64,000 nucleotides of DNA from Chrysoporthe austroafricana (lineage: Eukaryota; Ascomycota; Sordariomycetes; Diaporthales; Cryphonectriaceae): positions 310,001 through 374,000 of the forward strand of contig JYIP02000011.1 in assembly GCA_001051155.2 (NCBI GenBank), written 5' to 3'. Shown here piece after piece: positions 9,760 to 18,720 of the stretch (positions are counted from its first letter, which is position 1; the number at the start of each line of letters is the position of its first letter). Position numbers and translations under genes: made by a program. Below the pieces are notes generated by a model. It had not been told where the DNA came from, made no database searches, and was given only the letters and a program-made list of their open reading frames with translations.

Positions 9760-12360
9760 ATTATTAGCAAGCGAAATGAAAGACCGCTTGGTAAGAACAA
9801 AATAGTTTACTATATTTGATCTCAAGGAAAGATATTATTATATCCGAATTAAGGAAAACAATATCTGGAAAATAGCTTTCAGAATACGTTACGGACATTT
9901 CGAATATATAATTATGCCTTTTAGATTTACGAATGCGCTTATATCTTTCCAAGAAATAATTAATTATATCCTTTACGAATTTCTAAATACTATTATTATC
10001 GTTTACTTTAATAATATCCTTATCTATTCCAAAGACCTCGAAATATACAAATAAGATATACGAAAAGTATTCCAAACGTTCTAAAATAATAAGTTTTTAG
10101 TTAAATTAAGCAAATATTAATTTCATTAGCAAAAAGTTAATTACTTTAGCTATATTATTGAATTAAAGCAAATTAGCATATAAAAAGATAAAGTCCAAGC
10201 AGTAAAGGAATAGCTTATACCAGAATGCGTTAAAGATATTAAAGCATTCTTAGGATATATTAATTTCTACCGATAGTTTATATAAAATTATAGCAAGATC
10301 GCATATCCTCTTACAAACCTTACGAAAAAGGATAAAATATTCGAATAAACCCTTAAGGCATAAGAAGCTTTTGAGGAGATTAAGAAAAAGGTTATATCAG
10401 AACCAATTCTTTGCGAAATAAACCCAGAGAAACCCTTTGAAATTGAAACCGATATATCGGACTATGCGCTCGGCAAACAACTAGGCTAACGAGACGACCA
10501 AAGACGCCTTAAGATAATAAGCAATTTTTCGAAAAAATTGAACGAATTAGAACTCAATTACAGTATCCCGGATAAAGAACTAATAGCAATTATCAAGGCA
10601 TTTAAAGAATAATAGCATTACTTAATCGGAACAAAATACTAAATTATAATGCATTCTGACTATAAAAATCTGATAATATTTATAATAACTAAAATCTTAA
10701 ACAAATGATAAATTAAATAAGCAGAATTCCTCTTACAGTTCGATTTAAAGATTATCTATTGCAAAGGATTTGAAAATAGCAAAGCAAACGCATTTAGCAA
10801 GAGATTAGATTACCGAAATACGGAACTATTAAAGCTTTAGAATATATTCCAATAAGACAAAAATAGCAACTTAATAAACGAAGCTAAAGAACTTAACGTA
10901 ATTATTAAAATCGTTAGCAATAAGAAAAGACTAAAAAATATAATATCTGAAGAATAAGACGAATATATCAGAATTACGCATAATGCACTAGTATACGGCT
11001 ACCAAGGAATTAGAGCTATATACGAAAGAATTAAAAGATATTGGAACTTTTCGGGCCTTAAGCGAAAAATCGAGAAAATCTTACGAAAATGCAATAGCTG
11101 CAAGAAGAATAAAATCGAATACTATAAGCCTTATGGACTGCTCTAACCGCTCTTTATCCCAAAAGCAGTTTAGCAATCTATCAGCTGGAATTTCATTACC
11201 AAGCTACCCCTCTTACGAAAACCCTTAATTAAAGTACATTACAATAGCATTTTAATAATAGTTTGCAAACTGAGCAAGTATGCTTACTTCTTCCCTTATA
11301 AGAAAAGCAGCATAGCGAAAGACCTTGTATATACATTTTTGAAAACGGTTATAGCCAATTATAATATGCTTAAAGAAATTATTTTCGATAAAGACAGAAA
11401 GTTCGTATTAAACTTTTGGACCTTATTTACGAAATTATTCGGAATATAACAAAAAATGTCTATAGCATTCTACTTATAAACGGATAAACAAACGGAACAA
11501 ATAAACCAGATTATCAAGCAATACTTACGGCATTATATAAATTACGAATAGGACAATTGGGTTAACTTATTACTATTAGTACAATTCGTATATAATAATG
11601 CAAATATAAATATAACAAAAAAATTACTATTTTACATATTATATAGCTATAACCCGATAGCCTATTACGACGAATTACTAAAAGCAAATGCGGAAGCAGT
11701 AGAGAAACGAATTAGGAAAATCAAGAAAGTATAAAAAAAACTGCAAGAAAAACTAAAATTTGTATAAGAAAGAATAACCCGATATGCCAATTCCAAAAGA
11801 ATTGAAAGACTAATTCTACGGGAAGGAGATAAAGTCTACCTTATTCGGCAAAAAGAATATATCAAAACAACCAGACCCTTTCATTCGTTAGACTATAAGA
11901 AACTCGGACCATTCAAATCCTAAGGAAAATATCGGATATCAATTTCGAACTCGTATTACCTTATAGAATGAAAATCCATCCCGTTTTCCACATTTCATTC
12001 CTTAAGCCCGTATTCAGGACGGCCCAAACAGACGATATAGCGCAAATTAAAAGTAATAAGCCAGAATACGAAATAGGGAAAATCTTCAAATATCGAAAAC
12101 TAACAAACTACAGAGAATACCTGATTAAGTGGAAAGGATACTACTCGAATGAAAACAGCTAGGAACCGACAAAAAACTTAAATAACGCAAAGCAAGCATT
12201 CCAGGAATACTGGAGAAAAGTGGCTGCCAGAATGCAAAAACTCTTTCAATAAGACGCTATTACTAATTAGCGCTCAATACGGAAATAAAAGAACGATAAG
12301 CCAGAAAATCCTATTAATTAACTGGAAAAATAGTTAATACCAAAAGAACCCGCTATATTT
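9760..12360 (+). pseudogene. pol: A1 pol part 2: RT palm, RNase H, integrase, chromodomain
   Basis: RT resumes in the palm (YYYIRIKENNIWKIAFRIRY); the catalytic box at 10004-10015 reads YFNN, with both Asp changed. RNase H is around 10435-10610 (IETDISDYALGKQLG; ELNYSIPDKELIAI). Integrase has its HHCC finger at about 10975-11115 (THNALVYGY, CNSCKKNK). The core at about 11160-11620 includes KLSKYAYFFPYKK and EIIFDKDRKFVLNFW. An open stretch at 11968-12162 covers the chromodomain (PEYEIGKIFKYRKL, YREYLIKWKGYYSNENS). The chromodomain classes it as a chromovirus, a group that targets heterochromatin. Confidence 0.92.
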
Positions 12361-12389
12361 TCGGGCTTAATTTCCGAAACAATAACGGA

Positions 12390-12854
12390 CTAATTAATTT
12401 CAGAGCCAAACTGCTGCAAGGCAGTTTCAAAATCGAAACTCTCGGGAAGGAGACCCTTAAGAACGAAAAGCTCTACAATATAACGCTCAGCCTCGGCCTT
12501 GCAACATTTTTCCTCGGCCTTCTCGGCTTCCAGCTTTTCCAACTCTTCTATACTATCAATTCCCTGACAAATAGCCCGCATTATCTTCTTATACCATATA
12601 CGCTTTTGATATCTAAAACGAAAGACTTTTTCTTCCGCCGCTTCCAGCTTATTTTCTAGTTTTTTATAATAATAAGCTATCTTGCGTAACTTATCGGGAA
12701 TAACGCCCAATATGTCGTAACGGGAATGATTAAGCCGTACGCATTCCGAATAGCGGGAAGAATCCCGTTCGGAAACTTGACAAACCGGGATACCGCAACC
12801 CTCGCAAAACGAGCAGAAAGGCATCTGAACTGCGTACTGAAAAATCGCTTCCAA
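12390..12854 (-). CDS. A1 antisense gene, open 154 codons: Zn2Cys6-like plus coiled coil
   Basis: The longest uninterrupted member of the antisense family, convergent with pol, inside an element whose pol is riddled with stops. In-frame ATGs lie at 12854 and 12824; the second (MPFCSFCEGC) aligns with the start of the A2 and A4 copies. In-frame sequence upstream of 12854 (about 20 codons, one stop) is also shared with A6 and A10. The cysteine cluster is C-x2-C-x7-C-x9-Y-x2-C-x7-Y, with two of the six ligands changed from Cys to Tyr. Next come a Lys/Glu/Ala-rich coiled coil (KKLENKLEAAEEKVFRFR; EELEKLEAEKAEEK) and the tail LPESFDFETALQQFGSEIN. The product may therefore be full length yet have a damaged zinc cluster. 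Few Gln/Trp codons may explain its survival; selection is not shown. Function is unrecognised. Confidence 0.72.
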   Translation of the reverse strand: MEAIFQYAVQMPFCSFCEGCGIPVCQVSERDSSRYSECVRLNHSRYDILGVIPDKLRKIAYYYKKLENKLEAAEEKVFRFRYQKRIWYKKIMRAICQGIDSIEELEKLEAEKAEEKCCKAEAERYIVELFVLKGLLPESFDFETALQQFGSEIN

Positions 12855-12963
12855 AAGGGAATTATGCTGCTAAGTCTTAATCGAACGACTCTTTTGCACC
12901 TTACCCGATATTCTAATCAGGAAAGTATAATAAATGATAAGAAAAATCAGAAAAGCTTATAGA

Positions 12964-12983
12964 AATTGATAAGAATATTAACC
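12964..12983 (+). other. Stem-loop beside the A1 polypurine tract
   Basis: AATTGATA, loop AGAA, TATTAACC. Six pairs remain, counting one G-T. It sits at the place of the perfect 9-bp stem of A2. The A1 polypurine tract (sense TAGGAGATAA) follows and ends at 13000. Confidence 0.5.
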
Positions 12984-13000
12984 GATAAGATAGGAGATAA

Positions 13001-13428
13001 TATTATGAACTAATATGCAAGGCTAAAGTATAGTACCAAAAAAGGCTTATTCAGTACCGAAATTTTTGGGCTTAGCTGCAAAACCAAAACAAGATGCTTA
13101 TATAAGCAAGGGTTAAGGATAAGATTATTGAATTACCAAGTAAGCCGGCAAGCCAGGCTTATTAGCTTACTTAATAAGCCAATAATCCTATACTGAAAAG
13201 CTGGATATATAAGGACCAAATACTTATTAGATAAATAATAATAGCTCCTTAATAATCAATCTAAGTATCAATCGGACCTTATTATTAATAGTTATTCGAA
13301 ACTTATAAATATTGCGATATTCAGTAAACGTATTTCGGTATTCTAAGCTTATACTTAATACCGCTCTTATTAATATAAACCCTTTTGACTTTACAATATA
13401 TCTTAGGATTGCTGCAGCGTTTATAATA
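13001..13428 (+). repeat. A1 3' LTR
   Basis: It is 428 bp, begins TATTATGAAC and ends TTATAATA (RIP forms of TGTTATGAAC and TTATAACA). TATATAAG is at 13206-13213. The mRNA 5' motif AATAATCAA is at 13251-13259, 38 nt downstream. The U3 differs from the A2 U3 and carries palindromic AAGTAAGC/GCTTACTT arms. The last ~200 bp match the other family A LTRs. Confidence 0.93.
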
Positions 13429-13433
13429 ATTAA

Positions 13434-14660
13434 GCAACGCAATATATATTATAGCAGACTAAGCAACCTTTATTTTACGGATACTTTATATTATTAGCTA
13501 GAGAATATTTAAGAGGATTATTTTAAACAGAAATTCGAAATTCTTATCGGAATTCTAAAAATATTTGTAAGAGGCTATTAGAACGAAACTTGCTTATTCT
13601 ATTGCCTTATATTCGCAAACGGACAAGTAATTTGAAATAAAGAACCGAATAATTAAAATAGCAATTTAGCATTTTATAACTGCTTATTCTAATACAAAAT
13701 AGACCGAGATAATACTAGCATTATAATTCAATCTGAATAATGCATATAATTAAACTATAAAATATTTAGCTAGCTAAATGCTATTCGGATTTAATTTATT
13801 ATCGGGCTAGTAAATAAAAGATATAATACCTTTAATAAAGGAAGTTTTTTAAGAAGAAGCTTAACTTTTTATTGCTAAAGCGCAAATAGCAGCCAAATTG
13901 CAATATAATAAGCATTATTGCTAGATAGTTTTCGAATTAAATAATTAAGTATATATTCGCTTAAGCTATAAATACTTATTGCCAAATAACTTATTTCTGA
14001 AATTTTTATAATAAAAGATAAAACTTTTTCAAATTATTCGAAAAATAGGGAATTTAGCATATAAATTGAAATTAATTCCTTATATAAATATTTATCCAAT
14101 AATCTCGATAATATAATTAATGCTTGCAAACTTTTTTAAAATAAACTCTTATAAACGTAATTTTATATATTAGGACTCAATAAATATATTAAAGAATTCG
14201 GATATTGAGAAATACTTAAAAGATTATTAATATTACGAGCTAGAAAGGATAATTAGCTGTTATAAGCGAAAATATAAATATAATCCGTACAGAATTAAAT
14301 ACTTAATAAAATGGATAAACTACTTTAGCTATTATAATATATAGATGCCTTATAATGCCCTGAATACGGACGAAATAATACGTAATTTCGAACGGAAATG
14401 CAAAGCTATAGCCGAATTGCAAGAAGGAATAAAGCGAAAGCGGCCATTAGCGGAAGAAGTTTTTGAATCGGGAAATATCGTTATAACTGCTTTACAAAAA
14501 TAAAGCAAGCTAAAGCGCAATTTACGAATAGAAAATATATTAGAATAAGCTAGTTTATTTGTTTTAAGAAATCGAAAGAACTTATAACGCAATAAGCGCA
14601 TATTGGAATAAGAGCAATTGCTAAGTAGAGCAAATAAATTTCTGGCAAATGCAAAAGGCT
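13434..14660 (+). pseudogene. pol: B1 pol end: integrase C-terminus and chromodomain
   Basis: The integrase end matches B3, including the catalytic-Glu segment near 13615-13660 (Q-T-D-x-stop-FEIKNRIIKI). The chromodomain-like segment is near 14215-14340 (YKRKYKYNPYRIKYLIKW). A basic C-terminal region up to about 14660 (KRKRPLAEEVFESGNIVI) is shared with B3. Stops at many former Gln/Trp codons make it dead. From 14661 to 14991 I see only degenerate spacer. Confidence 0.85.
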
Positions 14661-14991
14661 ATTATTTCGTAAACTGCTAGTAAATTCATTTCGTTTTCCT
14701 TTTCTTACTAATACGCTTACGATTATTATCCCTATCTATTTATTATAGCTAGCTATATTATCTTATTATTACTACTTTTTATTATATTTTTGAATATTAT
14801 TTTTAGATATTAAGCTAGTATTATTATTAATTTTGCTTTATTTTATCAAACTTCCGTAAACTTACAAAAACTGTACTAATAAGGCTATTAATATTATTAA
14901 AACTAAAATGCATTATGCAATTATTAAATTATATCTTTCCGTAAATATTTTGCTATAAGATTAAAATTAATAAGAAACGGTATATTTAGCT

Positions 14992-16740
14992 ATGCTTAAT
15001 TTTTATACAATGCCGTACTTTATATCCTAAAAAGAACTTTTTAAAGTTTGCCGAAAAAGCAAGACTATATAATATGCTAAGTACGTTTATAAGATATTAT
15101 TCAAAAACTGCCTTTCCCTGGAAGGATATCGGTAAGCTATATACTTATATAATAGCAAAAGCTATTTCTACCGTAATATTTACGTAATAAAAAACTATTT
15201 AAGCGATTTCTTTCGCTATTAAGAAGCTTATACGATAACCTTTTGTCGAGCGTTAATTAGTAAAGGTTATACTAATATAATAAACCGAAAGGTCGAATAT
15301 AATATCTATATCCTTAATACCGAGCTAAATAATAGCGATATTAATCGGCTGCTAATTACTGAAAAAGCTTAAGAACTTATTTTATAATATTTTATACTAT
15401 TGTAAATTAATCGTTCCAGCTCTATTTACGAAAGATAAAAGCTTTATTTAAGTACCCTTATTAATACGGATGCTATTATAAGCGAAAATATAGATAATAA
15501 ATTAACGGATAACTTTATTAAAAAAATATTGCCTGAATTTATCCCGAATTTACCTACCGTTCGTAATCTTATCCTTGCCTTATATACTCTATTAATAGCT
15601 TATCGCGTCCTATTTCCCGTTATAATATCGAGAGATAATTGCTTATAAAATAGGCATAGCCGTTACGTTAAAGATAAGGCTAGATAAACGATATTAAGCA
15701 ATTGTAGCAACTTTATTAAAAAGAAAGTAAATGCTATATATTATACAGCCAATATAACAGAAATCGTTATAGTTTACGAATATAATTATAATATAGCTTT
15801 CGCTACCTGGAAAAAAATAGCTAAGAATATCAAGCTAGTTTTAGCCAAGTTTAGAGCTTCTAAACCCATTACGCTAATCGTTAATCTAAACCTATTTGCT
15901 ATAATAAAGCGAAATTTTATAATACTAGCCAAACGCTATCGAATTATAAATAATATTATCAATTTAATCGAAAATAATTTATTAAGCATAGCTAATCTAT
16001 TAGCTATATTAAGCAAAGCTTCCCGAGTTAATATTAATAGCATTTTGCCTTTGCAAATTACGCTTCGCGCTATCCCCGCTTTATCTATTAAATATAACCC
16101 CAAATTCAAAACTATTAAGGCCGAAATCGCGATATATTATTGCATATTAGCCCTTTATATATCCAAAAAATATATACGCTATAATTTCATTTAAGAAAGC
16201 AATTTCAGTACTAACCGTTCCTATATTGCTAACAGTTTCGCTATTTATAATAATATTAAGTTCGGCATTATCGGAATCCATAATAATCGCATCCAGTACT
16301 TCTTCCCTTTTACTATAAGAGAATATATATACGAGTTCGTTATTTAGTTCCGCAATTTTGATCTTACTATCTTATTTAACCGGTCGGGCTTGTATTTTAT
16401 TATAAACTAAATCTTCCGTTTCGAATACGATTTCAAGGCTATTAAGATCGTTTTCATTAAGGACAATATGGATTACGATTTCAATATTACCTTTCAGAAA
16501 TAAGCTAACGAAAATAAAGATTATTTTAGCGCTGCCCAATTTTTGTAATGCTAAAATTGCTTAATAAGCCTTAAATCCTATATCTAAGCGTATAAGCTAG
16601 TTAAAACTTTATAGCTTAATATTTATAATTATACCGATTTTTGCAATTATATCGGAAAAGAAAAACTATTTGCTATATTCTCTCATAATTTACTGAATTT
16701 TGAAGCTATTACTAAAGCCCGGGAAATTACCTTTAACTAA
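14992..16740 (+). pseudogene. B1 extra ORF, 582 codons, unrecognised protein
   Basis: Same strand as pol, downstream of the chromodomain. ATG is at 14992 and the frame closes at TAA 16738-16740; I checked that widely spaced segments share this frame. The B3 copy (52094-53842) is the same 1749 bp, so neither has a net indel, and internal stops are TAA/TAG from Gln/Trp codons. Visible blocks are EYNIYILNTELNNSDI, then IKYNPKFKTIKAEIAIYY, IGIHNNRIQYFFPFTIREY and FRFEYDFKAIKIVF. No signal peptide, membrane span, zinc motif or nuclease motif is apparent. It is not an envelope-like protein as far as I can see. I cannot assign a function. Confidence 0.7.
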
Positions 16741-17195
16741 TAAATATAGCTATTATTTATCGATATAACTTTATTAACAATATATAATGCTGTTTTTTTT
16801 CAATAATTTATAGATTTAGCCATTTATATTAAGAACTAATTACGATATCGCTATATAACGACTATACGCGGCTATCAGCTTTATATATTAATATATCCTA
16901 TTGTAATTTCATTTTACATTTACTATTATTATACCCATTTAATACCCCGTTATTTGAAAGCTATACTTTTTACTAATATTTACGAACAATTTTAATCTTT
17001 AATTATATTTATACTAAATACTTTAGCAATAAATACAATTAAGCATTACTGAAATATATTTGGATATCAGCCAGCTTCATTATATATAAATACTATATAT
17101 ATCCATTTACTTTAAATATAAACCGATTATAATAAAGGATTAATTTTAAGTTCCTGGCATAAATAGGTTTTCTTTTAGTTCCCGGCGTAAATATA
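16741..17195 (+). other. B1 3' untranslated region, left part
   Basis: No gene seen. It is AT-rich and corresponds to B3 52093 down to about 51650. It contains two degenerate copies of the short repeat CCCGGCATAAG (near 17155 and 17180). A3 is inserted between the second and third repeats. Confidence 0.7.
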
Positions 17196-17622
17196 TGTTA
17201 TAAACTAACAAACAGACCAGGGTACGACACTCAGGTCACCCGGAACGGCCCACTTAATACCAGGGTTTCCAAACTCTACGAAAGAACCCTACAATGTTTA
17301 CATATACAAGGATTAGGGTTAGGAACGTAAAATAGCTAACCTAACCAGGCTATCCGACAAAATAGCTAAGCTATCCCAGCTATCCCAACTAAAGAGCCAG
17401 ATATATAAGACCCAGGCATCTATTAGATAAATAGGAATAGCTTTTCAATTGTCAATCTAAGTATCAATTGGACCCTATTATTGATAGCCATATTGGCTTA
17501 TGAACATTTCGACATTTAGTAAACCTATTCTGAATCTCAAGGCTATATTTGGTATTGCTCTTATTAGTATAAACCTTTTGACTTTATAGTATATCTTAAG
17601 ATTTGCTATAGCATTTATAACA
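17196..17622 (+). repeat. A3 5' LTR
   Basis: It is 427 bp, TGTTATAAAC to TTATAACA. The U3 carries a telomere-like GGATTAGGGTTAGG and repeated AGCTATCC blocks. TATATAAG is at 17402-17409. The mRNA 5' motif AATTGTCAA is at 17447-17455; in the 3' LTR it is AGTTATCAA, and the two together restore AGTTGTCAA. Confidence 0.95.
17402..17409 (+). promoter_or_regulatory. TATA box in the A3 5' LTR
   Basis: TATATAAG, present at the equivalent place in every family A LTR checked (9558-9565, 13206-13213, 31611-31618, 33333-33340, 34905-34912). It is the probable core promoter for the genomic RNA; transcription start is inferred about 35-45 nt downstream. Confidence 0.7.
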
Positions 17623-17624
17623 TT

Positions 17625-17633
17625 TTGATAACT
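17625..17633 (+). other. A3 primer binding site, probably self-priming
   Basis: TTGATAACT, 2 nt after the LTR; one RIP change from TTGACAACT. It is complementary to the LTR motif AGTTGTCAA. It has no TGG start, so a conventional tRNA 3'-end primer is unlikely. Confidence 0.65.
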
Positions 17634-17639
17634 CTTGTT

Positions 17640-18720
17640 CAAGATTGGTTCGGTATATACCCTTTAAGCAATACTCAGGATATAATAGCGTTCCAGACCC
17701 CGTTTTCGTCTAATATCCAAGCCTTTCAAGAAGAAATACCGGTTGCCCTTATTAACGAACAGTTCCAGTAGCAAAATGTAGCCCTGTATTAATAGCTTGA
17801 AGAAATCAAGAACGAAATCATTCGTCTTAATGCCTTCTAGCAAGCCAAGGCTTTCAAGCTTGACAAGCCAAGCCCTTATAAAAGCATTCGAAAGGACTTT
17901 TAGGCTTTCTTAATATAATTCAAAGCTTATTTCAAATATTACGGGACCCAATTCAGAACTACTTACGATAAGATCGATTTCGCAAGAAGCTGCTTTGAAA
18001 GGACGGCTTTCCAGTAATGGAAGCTAACCTTTCGCGATTATTTGGATAATAGTGAAGAATTCCGTTCAGAAAATACTAAGCGTATTTTTCAGCGCTATGC
18101 TAATTTCGAATTAGCTTTTACTAAGACTTTTGGAAACCCGGACGAATAACGTATTGCGGTACGGCAATTAGAGGCATTCCGATAAACCGGTTCGGCTGCG
18201 GATTATATAGCCAAATTCCGGCAAATTATCGCCCATTTCGATTATAATAACGATCCTTTTATAAACGCTTACTATGCAGGACTTAAAGAAAAAGTTAAAA
18301 ACAAATTCTATAAAGAAAACCGATTTGAAAAATTTAGCAAGTTTATTAATAAAGCAATTCGTATCGATAACCGATTATACGAATGATAGCAATAATAGCA
18401 GAAAAACTATAGCGCTACTCTGCAATATTAGCCAAATATTAGGAAGCGTAAGTTTTAATATAAAGGCAAAAATAGCATAGCTTATTCAGGCATTATGCAT
18501 GCTAGGCTTATAGAATTAGATACTTTTGTACGTAGATAATATAAGGGGGTTATTTGTTATAATTGCAGCAAGAAAAGCTATATTGCTCGCAATTATTAGC
18601 AAGAATAAAAGAAGCGAGAATGGAAATTAGTCCTAGAAAAATAGCTTAGTATCGCTTAGCGATAAGAACCCAATTAACTGGACAAAAATATCTTACTGGA
18701 ATAAGCAAAGGACTTTAATT
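17640..18720 (+). pseudogene. gag: A3 gag
   Basis: Gag core at about 17780-18400, with RFYKAYF-type and DYIAKFRQI-type segments and KLSKFINKAIRIDNRLYE near the end. The knuckle at 18555-18596 reads CYNCSKKSYIARNY: two Cys remain, Gly is Ser, His is Tyr and the last Cys is Tyr. Stops occur at former Gln codons. The open 68-codon frame at 18274-18480 is a shifted reading of this region. Confidence 0.87.

Larger units (their letters stand above)
9760..13428 (+). mobile_element. Family A element A1, right part
   Basis: Continuation of A1 after A2: the remaining RT, RNase H, integrase and chromodomain, then the antisense gene, a polypurine tract and a 428-bp 3' LTR. It ends at 13428 on family B sequence. 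The following ATTAA (13429-13433) would be its right target duplication; the left one lies outside the window. Confidence 0.93.
13429..17195 (+). mobile_element. Family B element B1, left visible part
   Basis: Plus-strand family B element entered in mid-integrase because A1 is inserted upstream. It holds the integrase end, chromodomain, the extra 582-codon ORF and part of the 3' untranslated region. It is cut at 17195 by A3 (target duplication ATATA at 17191-17195 and 31832-31836) and ends with an LTR at 32270. It matches B3 in reverse orientation along its whole length. Confidence 0.92.
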
